Of a stretch of DNA of 64,000 bases, positions 54,370 to 63,031 are shown in pieces (positions within the stretch are counted from its first letter, which is position 1; each line of letters opens with the position of its first letter). Origin of the DNA: Gammaproteobacteria bacterium (GTDB lineage: Bacteria; Pseudomonadota; Gammaproteobacteria; Pseudomonadales; Porticoccaceae); the NCBI GenBank assembly GCA_016708925.1, contig JADJET010000007.1, positions 62,001 to 126,000 of the forward strand, given 5' to 3'. Position numbers and translations under genes: made by a program. Below the pieces are notes generated by a model that was not told the DNA's origin, did no database searches, and worked only from the letters and a program-made list of their open reading frames with translations.

Positions 54370-55056
54370 ATGCCTGAACGCTACCTCGACGCCGACCCCT
54401 ACCCCTGGCCCTTCGATGGCGACCTGCGCCCAACCAACACGGCGCTGATCATCATCGACATGCAAACCGACTTCTGCGGCCCGGGCGGCTACGTGGATGC
54501 CATGGGCTACGACCTGTCGCTGACCCGCGCACCCATCGAGCCGATCCGCGCCGTGCTGGCGGCGTTCCGGGCCGGCGGCTTTCACGTCTTCCACACCCGC
54601 GAGGGCCACCGGCCGGATCTGGCCGACCTGCCGGCCAACAAGCGCTGGCGCTCGCAGCGCATCGGCGCGGGCATTGGCGATGCGGGGCCCTGCGGCAGGA
54701 TTCTGGTGCGCGGCGAACCGGGTTGGGAAATCATCCCGGAACTGGCGCCCCTGCCCGGCGAGCCCATCATCGACAAGCCCGGCAAGGGCTCGTTTTGCGC
54801 TACCGATCTCGAACTCATGCTGAATTTGCGCGGCGTGCGCAATCTGATTCTGACCGGCATCACCACCGACGTGTGCGTGCACACCACCATGCGCGAGGCG
54901 AACGACCGCGGCTTCGAGTGCCTGTTGCTGGCCGATTGCTGTGGCGCGACGGACCCCGGCAATCATCGGGCGGCGCTGCACATGATCAAGATGCAGGGCG
55001 GGGTATTCGGGGCGGTGGCCGAGTCATCGGCGCTGCTCGCGGGGCTGCACGCGTGA
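54370..55056 (+). CDS. biuH: Biuret amidohydrolase
   Basis: A 228-residue IHL-family cysteine hydrolase that cuts biuret to allophanate and ammonia. From my memory of the Rhizobium BiuH sequence the match is strong along the whole chain: RYLDADPYPWPFDGDLRPTN, ALIIIDMQTDFCGPGGYVD, HTREGHRPDLADLPANKRWR, IGAGIGDAGPCGRIL and EIIPELAPLPGEPIIDKPGK. Catalytic triad: D30 in IIDMQTDF, the lysine in KPGKGSFCATD and the cysteine in GITTDVCVHTTMREANDRG. It supplies the allophanate hydrolase encoded just upstream. The ATG at 54370 is used; a TTG five codons earlier is in frame. Its stop overlaps the cupin start by four bases. Confidence 0.93.
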   Translation: MPERYLDADPYPWPFDGDLRPTNTALIIIDMQTDFCGPGGYVDAMGYDLSLTRAPIEPIRAVLAAFRAGGFHVFHTREGHRPDLADLPANKRWRSQRIGAGIGDAGPCGRILVRGEPGWEIIPELAPLPGEPIIDKPGKGSFCATDLELMLNLRGVRNLILTGITTDVCVHTTMREANDRGFECLLLADCCGATDPGNHRAALHMIKMQGGVFGAVAESSALLAGLHA

Positions 55057-55415
55057 CGGGGCCTTCGCAGGCATTCGCCGAGCTGTTGCAGCGCGCCGCG
55101 GATCCCGAGCGCCTGCACTGGGAGCCGCTCCGTCCCGGGGTCGAGTTTCACGCCCTCTACGGTCGGCCCGGCCAGGGCCCGGCCGCCGCGCTGTTGCGCT
55201 ATGAACCCGGCGCCTCGGTGCCGGAACATCGCCACATCGACTACGAGCATATTCTGGTCCTGCGCGGCTCCCAGCGCGACGCCAACGCGCACTACCCGGC
55301 GGGCACCCTGCTGGTCAGCCCGCCCGGCAGCCGCCACGCAGTGACCAGCGACGACGGCTGTCTGGTGCTCACCATCTGGTCCGGGCCGCTCGAGTTTGGG
55401 ACCAGTACCAACTAA
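55053..55415 (+). CDS. ChrR-type cupin protein
   Basis: A 120-residue single cupin domain. The metal-site motif is ASVPEHRHIDYEHILVLRGS (three His/Glu ligands) and the second motif PPGSRHAVTSDDGCLVL. The layout is that of the cupin part of ChrR anti-sigma factors, without the zinc-binding N-terminus. Role in the operon is unknown; it could be a minor accessory enzyme or a sensor. The GTG start overlaps the biuH stop (GTGA), so it belongs to the same transcript. It is followed by 220 bases with no gene. Confidence 0.8.
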   Translation: MTGPSQAFAELLQRAADPERLHWEPLRPGVEFHALYGRPGQGPAAALLRYEPGASVPEHRHIDYEHILVLRGSQRDANAHYPAGTLLVSPPGSRHAVTSDDGCLVLTIWSGPLEFGTSTN

Positions 55416-55635
55416 CCCTCCGCCGCCGCAGCTATCGCAGCTGCTCTGCCGCAAGGCTATTGACAGCAGCCTTTCACCATCGCTATCGCGATTCCGTAGT
55501 CGAGATTCAGTCCTGACTTGCAGCCACAGATTGATCTTCCCTGCGCTGATCGTCGGGTCTATGCTGGATCGCAGCCAGCTTTACTTTACTTTCCTGCCCA
55601 GCTTTCCTTTCCAAAACAACCATCGGGGGTGAACC

Positions 55636-57366
55636 ATGTTGGACTATCTGATCAAAGGCGGAACCATCGTCGACGGCACCGGCGCCGCCCGCTACAAGGG
55701 CGATGTCGGCGTCAGGGACGGCCGCATTGTGGCGGTGGGTACAGTGAATGAGTCAGCGAAGGAAACCATCGACGCCACGGGTATGGTGGTGTCGCCGGGC
55801 TTCGTCGACATCCACACCCATTACGACGCGCAGATATTCTGGGATCCAGCGCTGAGTCCGTCCTGCTATCACGGCGTCACCAGCGTGTTCGCCGGCAACT
55901 GCGGCTTCTCGGTTGCGCCCCTCACCGCCGACGGTGGCGAGTACCTGATGAAAATGCTGGCCCGGGTCGAGGGCATGCCGCTGCAAAGCCTGCGCGATGG
56001 CGTGCCCTGGAACTGGACCTCGTTCGGGAGCTACCTCGAACGCGTCGAGGAACGCCAGCCGGCGGTGAATATCGGCTTTCTGGTCGGTCATTCGGCGTTG
56101 CGGCGCGCGGTGATGGGCGCAGCGGCGGTGGATCAGATGGCCAGCCCGAGCCAGCTCGAAGCCATGCAGAAACTGCTGCATCAGTCGCTCAGCGAAGGCG
56201 GCATGGGGTTTTCGTCATCCCAGGCGCCGACCCACAACGACGGCGCCGGCCACCCGGTGCCCTCCCGCGCCGCCGCCGCGGACGAGCTGATCGCGCTGAG
56301 CCGCTGCCTGCGGGATCACCCCGGCACCCTGCTCGAATTCATTCCGACAGTGGGTCCGTTCGAAGAAAAGCACATGCAGTTGATGACCGACATGTCACTG
56401 GCGGCGCAGCGTTCGCTGAACTGGAACGTGCTGATCGTCAACACCGGCGCGCGCGCCATTTACGAGAGCCAGATCAAGGCGGCGGACTATGCCGCCGCGC
56501 AGGGCGCGACCATCCGCGCGCTGACCTTTGCGCAGCCGGTATCGCTGCGCCTCAACCTGCTGAGCGGTTTTGGGCTCGATGCATTGCCGGGCTGGGCCGC
56601 CGTGCTGGGCCTGCCGCTGGCCGAACGGATGGCGGCGCTGGCCGATCCCGCAACCCGCGCCCGCCTGGTCGAGAACGCTGCGCACCCGGATGTCCCGGTG
56701 CTGCTGCGCGCCATGGGCAACTTCAGCGCCATGACCATCGAACAAACTTTTTCCCCCACCACCAAGGCCTATCAGGGCCGCGCGCTGGCGGAAGTGGCGA
56801 CGGAGCGTCATCAAAGCCCCGCCGACGCCTTTTTCGATATCGCGCTGGCCGATGAACTGAAAACCTGCTTCATGCCCCGCCTCGGCGGCGACGACGACGA
56901 GAGCTGGGCGCTGCGCGGCGCGGTGTGGAAGGATCCCCGCACGCTGGTGGGCGCGTCCGATGCCGGGGCTCACCTGGACATGATCGACACCTTCGCCTTC
57001 AGCACCACCGTGCTCGGTGAGGGCGTGCGCAAGCGCAACCTGATGACCCTGGAGGAGGGCGTGCATCAGATCACCGACCTGCCGGCCCGCTTCATGGGGC
57101 TCAAGGAACGCGGTCGCATCGCGACCGGCTGGCATGCCGATCTGGTGGTATTCGACCCGGACCGCATCCGCAAGGGCCCCATCCACATGCGCTTCGATCT
57201 GCCCGGCGATGCCGGCCGCCTCTACTGCGAAGCCGAAGGCATCTCCCAGGTGCTGGTGAACGGCCAGGTGATCGTCCGCAACAACCAGCTCACCGGCACC
57301 CGCCCGGGGACAGTGCTGCGCTCCGGCCGCGACACCGAGACCGTGCCGATCCCCGCCGCGGGCTGA
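55636..57366 (+). CDS. D-aminoacylase-type amidohydrolase
   Basis: A 576-residue metal-dependent TIM-barrel amidohydrolase of the N-acyl-D-amino-acid deacylase family. Metal motifs: GFVDIHTHYDAQIFWDPALS and the Cys-type ligand in VTSVFAGNCGFSVAPL; the active-site D in VGASDAGAHLDMIDTFAFST. The C-terminal LPARFMGLKERGRIATGWHA and DLVVFDP is the usual beta-sandwich return. Substrate unresolved (N-acyl amino acid or cyclic amide). It has its own GGGGGTG ribosome site and a terminator after it, so it is probably a separate transcript from the biuret operon, 220 bases downstream. Confidence 0.9.
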   Translation: MLDYLIKGGTIVDGTGAARYKGDVGVRDGRIVAVGTVNESAKETIDATGMVVSPGFVDIHTHYDAQIFWDPALSPSCYHGVTSVFAGNCGFSVAPLTADGGEYLMKMLARVEGMPLQSLRDGVPWNWTSFGSYLERVEERQPAVNIGFLVGHSALRRAVMGAAAVDQMASPSQLEAMQKLLHQSLSEGGMGFSSSQAPTHNDGAGHPVPSRAAAADELIALSRCLRDHPGTLLEFIPTVGPFEEKHMQLMTDMSLAAQRSLNWNVLIVNTGARAIYESQIKAADYAAAQGATIRALTFAQPVSLRLNLLSGFGLDALPGWAAVLGLPLAERMAALADPATRARLVENAAHPDVPVLLRAMGNFSAMTIEQTFSPTTKAYQGRALAEVATERHQSPADAFFDIALADELKTCFMPRLGGDDDESWALRGAVWKDPRTLVGASDAGAHLDMIDTFAFSTTVLGEGVRKRNLMTLEEGVHQITDLPARFMGLKERGRIATGWHADLVVFDPDRIRKGPIHMRFDLPGDAGRLYCEAEGISQVLVNGQVIVRNNQLTGTRPGTVLRSGRDTETVPIPAAG

Positions 57367-57380
57367 GCGACCGAGCCGCA

Positions 57381-57413
57381 AACCCCCGGCAACGGATCTG
57401 CCCGGGGGTTTTT
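57381..57413 (+). terminator. Rho-independent terminator
   Basis: AACCCCCGG (57381-57389) and CCGGGGGTT (57402-57410) form a nine-bp stem followed by TTT(T). It lies 15 bases after the amidohydrolase stop and directly before the IS701 remnant. Confidence 0.92.
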
Positions 57414-57414
57414 G

Positions 57415-58117
57415 ATTCTACTATGTTAAAAAATAAGTCATGTCTTTCTATCCCGCCAATCTCGCCGTGCTCCGCAGCATGGGCACTGCGATAGAGCGCG
57501 TGCGAGGCGGAAGCGCAGGGTGGCGATCGACCAAGGCACGTGGCGCTGCATCGGCCCGGCTGCCGCGCGGCTGGAAACTTTCGAGTACGGCAGGTGGGTG
57601 GAATCGAGCGGCGTTTTTTTACCGCGCAAGCGTTCGAGCATGAGGAAGCCGTGGGCGGCGATACACAGCGTGGCGTGATGATGGACGCCCCGCCAGACTG
57701 CCGGGCCACGCCCACCGACTTCCGGCCCTTCTTGGCATGGCCGGTGTCGTCGATGATCCACCAGCAGTGCTCAGCCTGCTTCAGCAGCTCAGGCACCACC
57801 TGTCGGGCCACCGCGGCCAGGACCGCCGCATCGTCCCAGTCCGCCGCCGCCACCAAGTGATGCATCGACTGGTGCGCCGAGCGCACGTTCTCCGGACACA
57901 CCCGCGCCGCCATCGGCTCCACGCTCTTGCGATCCCCAGGCAGCAGCAAGCCTTTCAGGTACCACTGCGCCGGCGCGTGCCGGTCCGCGTGCCCCAGCGT
58001 CTCCATGATCGATGCGCAATACCGCTCAAACCGACGCTCCAGCATCCCGCTCATCTCACACCTCGTGCGACGGATGAAGATGTGCGGATAATCCCATAGT
58101 TTTTAACATAGTAGAAT
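57415..58117 (-). mobile_element. IS701-family element, internally deleted
   Basis: The ends are perfect 18-base inverted repeats, ATTCTACTATGTTAAAAA (57415-57432) and its complement at 58100-58117. The element is 703 bases, less than half the usual length, and holds a transposase pseudogene on the minus strand made of the two ends of the protein. No target duplication is evident (TTTG on the left, TAAG on the right). Confidence 0.9.
57440..58054 (-). pseudogene. IS701-family transposase, internally deleted
   Basis: The N-terminal part (MSGMLERRFERYCASIMETL, ENVRSAHQSMHHLVAAADWD, CWWIIDDTGHAKKGRKSVGV) is normal to SVGVARQSGG, holding the first catalytic D. The chain then jumps, with a frame change, to the C-terminal part WRGVHHHATLCIAAHGFLML and ERLRGKK, followed by PMQRHVPWSIATLRFRLARA. 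About 200 residues with the other catalytic residues are gone. Confidence 0.88.
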
Positions 58118-58151
58118 TAAGCAAGTCATCAAGCGACACAGCTTCGGAACT

Positions 58152-58268
58152 CTATGCCTGTGCCCACCAATAAAGATCTTCGGGCGATCTTGCCTGGGCT
58201 GCCATCACGCGCTTCACGTCGTCCTCGGCGAGAATGCCGAGCTTGAACATTGAGGTCGGTTTGACCAT
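58152..58268 (-). CDS. Hypothetical 38-residue protein
   Basis: Open frame MVKPTSMFKLGILAEDDVKR then VMAAQARSPEDLYWWAQA. It has an ATG and normal protein composition but no recognised family and no clear ribosome site (the preceding AATTGAAAAA is poor). It may be a small protein or the tail of a lost gene. The remaining bases between the IS701 remnant and the efflux gene hold nothing else visible. Confidence 0.35.
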   Translation of the reverse strand: MVKPTSMFKLGILAEDDVKRVMAAQARSPEDLYWWAQA

Positions 58269-58361
58269 TTTTTCAATTGACCGGGCAGGTGCCGGCCGAC
58301 TGACCGAAAACCGGCCGGACTCCCGCAACGCATGCGCCGGCCTTGCCGCAGTGGCCGGATT

Positions 58362-59660
58362 TCAGTCGTCGTTCAGGTGCCCGTCCACCGCCTCGTCGTC
58401 TTCGTGATGGTGGTACGCCCACAGCTCGTGGGCGTCGATCAGCGCCCGGTCGATGGCGGCGTGGGCGGCGATGCGGGCGGCGATCTCCGCGCGCACGCTG
58501 TCCTGCGCGGTGCGCTGGGCGGCGAGCAGGGTGAACAGGTCCGTCTCGCCGAGTTGGTAGCCGCGGCGGGCGCGCTCGGCGTGGGCGGTGGCGGCGTCGG
58601 CGGCGCGGCGGGCGGCCTGCCAGCTCGCGTGGCTGCCCTGCATGCGCGTGGTGACGGCCCGGGCATTGGCGCCGATTTGCCGGCGCACGGCATCGAGCCG
58701 GGCACCGGCGGCGCCGGCGTCCGCCGCCAGCGCGCGCGCCTCGGCGGCGCGGTAGCGGCCGCCGATGGGCACGTTCAGGGTCAGGGCGACGGCGGTCTCG
58801 TCGCCGTCGCGCTCGGACAAGGTGCGCAGGCCGAGCGCCGGGTCCGGCAGGCGATCGCGCGCGCCGCGCTCGGCGCGCTTCAGGGCCTGCCGGTACTGGC
58901 CCTCGGCAATGCCGATCTCGTGGCTGCGGGCGACGATCTGCGCGGCCAGCGCCGCCGCATCCAGTTGCGGCAGTTGTGGGTCCGGCACCACCGGTGGCGC
59001 GGCCGACAGCGCCAGGCGCGGGTAGCGGGCGGCGAGCAGCGCGCTGCGCTCGGCGGCGGCGCTGCGCGCCTGGGCGAGTGTGGCCTCGGCGCCGGCCAGC
59101 GCGGATTCGGCAAGGTCGAGGTCGAGCCGGGCGGCATCGCCCCGCTCGACGCGCTTCTGGACCGCCGCGCGCTCCTGCGCCAACCGCTTGCGGGCCTCTT
59201 GCGCCGCCGTCGCAGCACCCGCCGCATCCAGCCAGCCGAACCAGTCGTCCAGCAGTTCGAGTGCCGCGCCGTGAAAGGCGTCGGCGATGCCGAGGCCGGC
59301 TACCTCGTTGCCGAGTGTGCCCAGTTCGCGGTCGAGCGCGGCCTTGCCGGGCAGGCGCAGGCGCCGGCTGACGCCGGCCTCCCATTCGGCGTAGTTGCCC
59401 TCGTGGCGCACGTCGCGCTGCTGGCCGGCGGCGTTCACCTCGAACTCGTAAGGCCCCACGTCCAGCGCCTCGCCGCGCGCCCGGGCGGCGTCGCGCGCCG
59501 CGAGTGCCGCCTGCACTGCGGGGGTTTCCGCCAGCACGGCGTGGGCGGTGTCGGGGTCGGGCAGCGGTCCGGCACCTTCGGTGGCGAATGCGGCCATCGC
59601 GCCCAGGGCCAGCGCGGCGGTGAGGCCGACCAACAGCGGTTTCATGCCCTTTGATCTCAT
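58362..59660 (-). CDS. czcC: CzcC-like outer membrane factor
   Basis: A 432-residue outer membrane channel of the CzcC/TolC type. A signal peptide (LVGLTAALALGAMAAFATEG) is followed by helices from the two repeats, e.g. WEAGVSRRLRLPGKAALDRE and RRGYQLGETDLFTLLAAQRT. It ends in a His/Asp-rich tail (HELWAYHHHEDDEAVDGHLN), which fits metal transport. ATG at 59660 overlaps the DUF3240 stop by four bases (ATGA). Last gene of a leftward CzcB-CzcA-DUF3240-CzcC operon. Confidence 0.87.
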   Translation of the reverse strand: MRSKGMKPLLVGLTAALALGAMAAFATEGAGPLPDPDTAHAVLAETPAVQAALAARDAARARGEALDVGPYEFEVNAAGQQRDVRHEGNYAEWEAGVSRRLRLPGKAALDRELGTLGNEVAGLGIADAFHGAALELLDDWFGWLDAAGAATAAQEARKRLAQERAAVQKRVERGDAARLDLDLAESALAGAEATLAQARSAAAERSALLAARYPRLALSAAPPVVPDPQLPQLDAAALAAQIVARSHEIGIAEGQYRQALKRAERGARDRLPDPALGLRTLSERDGDETAVALTLNVPIGGRYRAAEARALAADAGAAGARLDAVRRQIGANARAVTTRMQGSHASWQAARRAADAATAHAERARRGYQLGETDLFTLLAAQRTAQDSVRAEIAARIAAHAAIDRALIDAHELWAYHHHEDDEAVDGHLNDD

Positions 59661-59965
59661 GAAAAGTCTCCGAAGGCGCTCACCGGCAGCGTCCACCACA
59701 CCAGGTCGCGGCTGTGGATGCGCGCGCGCAGCGCCGCGATCAGGGCATCGAGCGCGGCCGGCGCCCCCACCAGCCACAGCGCGCACCGGCCCACCTGGCC
59801 GCGCACCCGCTCGCGGCTGCTGGCATGGGCGAAGTCGCGGCCGTGGCCGGTGCCGTGCAGCAGGGTGTAGGGCTGGTCCGGCGCGACGGCGCCCAGCGCG
59901 TCCAGCACCGCGGCTTCGAGTTCGTCCGGGAATACCAGGGTGAGATGCAGCAGGTTGTCGGTCAC
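59657..59965 (-). CDS. DUF3240 protein of the metal efflux operon
   Basis: A 102-residue protein of the DUF3240 family, commonly found in Czc-type operons and similar in fold to PII-like proteins. Start GTG at 59965 in a GTGA overlap with czcA; it reads NLLHLTLVFPDELEAAVLDA, then YTLLHGTGHGRDFAHASSRE and VRGQVGRCALWLVGAP. Function unknown; the H/D/C content near residues 37 to 62 may bind a metal. Overlaps czcC by four bases. Confidence 0.8.
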   Translation of the reverse strand: MTDNLLHLTLVFPDELEAAVLDALGAVAPDQPYTLLHGTGHGRDFAHASSRERVRGQVGRCALWLVGAPAALDALIAALRARIHSRDLVWWTLPVSAFGDFS

Positions 59966-62900
59966 GGGCGGGACTCCGGCGCGCCGAAGCGGCGGTACAG
60001 GATGGGCAGCAGCAGCAGCGTGAGCGCGGTGGAGGTGAACAGCCCGCCCAGCACCACGATGGCCAGCGGGCGCTGGATTTCCGAGCCCGGCCCGGTCTGC
60101 AGCAGCAGCGGCACCAGACCGAGCGCCGTGATGCCGGCGGTCATCAGCACCGGGCGCAGGCGGCGGCGGGCGCCGTCGTACACCACCTGGGCGAGCGGCA
60201 GGCCGGCCGCGCGCAACTGGTTGAAGTGAGTGAGCAGCACCAGGCCATTGAGCACCGCGATGCCGAGCAGCGCGATGAAGCCGACCGAGGCCGGCACCGA
60301 CAGGTACTCGCCGGATGCCCACAGCGCGATCGCCCCGCCGATCAGCGCGAACGGGATGTTGCTGAGGATGAGCACCGCCTGGCGCACCGAGCCCAGGGTC
60401 GCGAACAGCACGAAGAAGATCAGCCCGAGCGCCACCGGCACCACCAGTCCCAGGCGCGCGGCGGCGCGCTGCTGGTTCTCGAACTGCCCGCCCCACACCA
60501 GCCGATAGCCGGGCGGCAGCGGCACCGCGGAGGCGACGCGTGTCTGCGCATCGGCCACGTAGCCGACCAGATCGCGCCCGCCGACGTTGGCCTGCACCAC
60601 GGCAAAGCGGGCGCCGTCCTCGCGGTCCACCTTGACCGGCCCCGACACGCGGTCGATGCGGGCCAGATCGGCCACGCGCGCGCTGCCGCCCTCGGGCAGC
60701 GCGATGCGGGTTTCGGCCAGTGCGCCCGCATCGCTGCGCAGGCGCGGGTCGCCGCGCACCATCAGCGGGATGCGCTTGTTGCCCTCCAGCACGGTGCCGG
60801 CGCGCAGGCCGTCCACCTGCGCGCGCAGTTCGCTTTGCAGGGTCTGGGCATCGAGGCCGGCGCGGCCGGCGGCCAGGCGGTCGAGCTGCATTTCGAGGTA
60901 CTGCACGCCCTCGTTGTGCACGGTGAACACCTCGCTGGCGCCGGGGGTTTCTTCCAGCACCGCGGCGATGCGCCCGGCAAGGCGATCGAGCTCGGCCAGA
61001 TCCGGGCCGAAGATCTTGACCGCCAGATCGCCGCGCGATCCGGTCAGCATTTCCGAGATGCGCATCTCGATCGGCTGGGTGAAGGTGAACTCGATGCCCG
61101 GAAAGCGCGCCAGCACCTCGCGCAGGCGGTCGGCGAGCCAGTCCTTGTCCGGCTTCCGCCACGCGTCCTTGGGTGCCAGCACCAGAAAGCTGTCGGTGTC
61201 GTTCAGGCTCATCGGGTCGAGGCCGAGGTCGTCCGAGCCCAGGCGCGCGACGATGCTTTTCACCTCCGGGACCTCGGCCAGCAGCGCGCGCTGCACGGCC
61301 TGGTCGAGTTCGAGGCTGGCGTCGACGTCGATCGACGGCAGCTTGGCCAGCTGCACCAGGATGGCGCCCTCGTCCAACGTCGGCATGAAGGCCTTGCCGG
61401 TGCGCATATAGGCCCCGACGGCCAGCACCAGGCCGACGATCGCCACCGCGATCAGCGGCGCCGGGCGGCGCAGGCAGGCGGCCAGAAGACGCGCGTAGAT
61501 CGGCCCCAGTTTGCGCATCAGCCAGGGTTCGTGATGGGCGCCCGGGCGCAGCACCAGCGAGGCCAGCACCGGGATGAAGGTGAGCCCCACCAGCAGCGAC
61601 ACGCCGAGCGCATAGACGATGCTGAGCGCCACCGGTGCGAACAGCTTGCCTTCCAGCCCCTCCAGCGTGAGCAGCGGCACGAACACCAGGGCGATGATCA
61701 GCACCCCGGTGGCCACCGGCTGGGCCACCTCGGTGACGGCGCGGAACAGTACGTTAAGGCGCGGCAGGCGCCGGGCCTCGTCGCTGCCCAGGCGCTCGAT
61801 GGCGTTTTCCACCACCACCACCGCGGCGTCGACCAGCATGCCGATGGCGATGGCGAGGCCGCCCAGGCTCATCAGGTTGGCGCTCATGCCGGTCAGGCGC
61901 ATCAGGATGAAGGTGCCGAGCGCGGCCAGCGGCAGCGTCATCGCCACCACCAGCGCCGCGCGCAGCTGGCCCAGGAACAGCAGCAGCAGCACCACCACCA
62001 GCACGGCGGCTTCGAGCAGGGCGTCGGTCACGGTGCCGACGGCGCGGGCGATCAGGTCGCTGCGGTCGTAGAACACGTTGAGTGTCACGCCCGGCGGCAG
62101 GCCGGGTTGCAGGGCCGCCAGCCGCTCGCGTACGCCCGCCACCACGGCGCCGGCGTTGGCGCCGCGTAAGCCGACCACGATCGCCTCCACCGCCTCGCCG
62201 CGGCCGTCCTTGCTCACCGCGCCCAGCGGCGCCAGCTCGCCGAAGCGCACCTGCGCCAGATCGGCCACGCGCAGCACCCGGCCATCGCGCCGCGCCACCA
62301 CCACGCTGGCGACATCCTCGAGCCCGCCGTAGGCGGCGGTGGCGCGCACCACCAGTGCCTCCTCGCCGTCGCGCAGGCGCCCGGCGCCGTCGTTCTGGTT
62401 GTTGGCCTCGATGGCGGCGGCAAGTTCGGCCAGGGTCACCCCGGCGGCGGCCAGCGCGGCGCGGTCCGGCGCCACCTCGTAGGTGCGCACCCGGCCGCCG
62501 AGCGCGTTCACGTCGGCCACGCCGGGCACGGTGCGCAGCGCCGGGCGGATGGTCCAGTCGAGCAGATCGCGCTTGTCGGTGAGCGACAGATCGCCCTCGA
62601 TGGTGAACATGAACAGGTCCGACAGCGGCGTCGCGATGGGCGCGAGGCCGCCCTCCACGCCGGCCGGCAGGGCATCGCGTACCCCGGCGTAGCGCTCGGC
62701 CACCTGCTGGCGCGCCCAGTAGATGTCGGTGCCGTCCTCGAACACCAGCGTCACATCGGCGATGGCGTACTTCGCGAGCGCGCGCAGCTGCACCTGCCGC
62801 GGCAGGCCCAGCAGCTCTATTTCGAGCGGCACCAGGATGCGCTGCTCGACCTCCTGCGGCGTCATGCCGGGCGCCTTCAGGATCAGCTTGACCTGGGTCG

Positions 62901-63030
62901 GCGAGATGTCCGGGAAGGCGTCGATGGGCAACTGCCGCCAGGCGGCGATGCCGGCGCCGACGCCGAGCGCGGTGAGCAGCAGCACCACCGCCCGCTGCGC
63001 GAGCGCGAATTCGATCATCCGCTGCAGCAT
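59962..63030 (-). CDS. czcA: CzcA-type heavy-metal RND efflux pump
   Basis: A 1,022-residue HME-RND transporter that exports divalent cations such as Co, Zn, Cd or Ni. Features: QLPIDAFPDISPTQVKLILK near the N-terminus, VEQRILVPLEIELLGLPRQV, TM4 with LGGLAIAIGMLVDAAVVVVE (D of the proton relay), FTQPIEMRISEMLTGSRGDL and in TM10 LVVPVALGLIFFVLFATLGS. The typical CzcA motif PVVLLP region is seen as LVPLLLQTGPGSEIQRPLA near the end. ATG at 63030 lies one base after the czcB stop. Confidence 0.92.
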   Translation of the reverse strand: MLQRMIEFALAQRAVVLLLTALGVGAGIAAWRQLPIDAFPDISPTQVKLILKAPGMTPQEVEQRILVPLEIELLGLPRQVQLRALAKYAIADVTLVFEDGTDIYWARQQVAERYAGVRDALPAGVEGGLAPIATPLSDLFMFTIEGDLSLTDKRDLLDWTIRPALRTVPGVADVNALGGRVRTYEVAPDRAALAAAGVTLAELAAAIEANNQNDGAGRLRDGEEALVVRATAAYGGLEDVASVVVARRDGRVLRVADLAQVRFGELAPLGAVSKDGRGEAVEAIVVGLRGANAGAVVAGVRERLAALQPGLPPGVTLNVFYDRSDLIARAVGTVTDALLEAAVLVVVLLLLFLGQLRAALVVAMTLPLAALGTFILMRLTGMSANLMSLGGLAIAIGMLVDAAVVVVENAIERLGSDEARRLPRLNVLFRAVTEVAQPVATGVLIIALVFVPLLTLEGLEGKLFAPVALSIVYALGVSLLVGLTFIPVLASLVLRPGAHHEPWLMRKLGPIYARLLAACLRRPAPLIAVAIVGLVLAVGAYMRTGKAFMPTLDEGAILVQLAKLPSIDVDASLELDQAVQRALLAEVPEVKSIVARLGSDDLGLDPMSLNDTDSFLVLAPKDAWRKPDKDWLADRLREVLARFPGIEFTFTQPIEMRISEMLTGSRGDLAVKIFGPDLAELDRLAGRIAAVLEETPGASEVFTVHNEGVQYLEMQLDRLAAGRAGLDAQTLQSELRAQVDGLRAGTVLEGNKRIPLMVRGDPRLRSDAGALAETRIALPEGGSARVADLARIDRVSGPVKVDREDGARFAVVQANVGGRDLVGYVADAQTRVASAVPLPPGYRLVWGGQFENQQRAAARLGLVVPVALGLIFFVLFATLGSVRQAVLILSNIPFALIGGAIALWASGEYLSVPASVGFIALLGIAVLNGLVLLTHFNQLRAAGLPLAQVVYDGARRRLRPVLMTAGITALGLVPLLLQTGPGSEIQRPLAIVVLGGLFTSTALTLLLLPILYRRFGAPESRP

Positions 63031-63031
63031 G

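Noticed and set aside
59657..61162. Second long minus-strand frame overlapping czcA
   Set aside because: Only the last 103 codons are a real gene (DUF3240); the rest is a frame-shifted reading of czcA.
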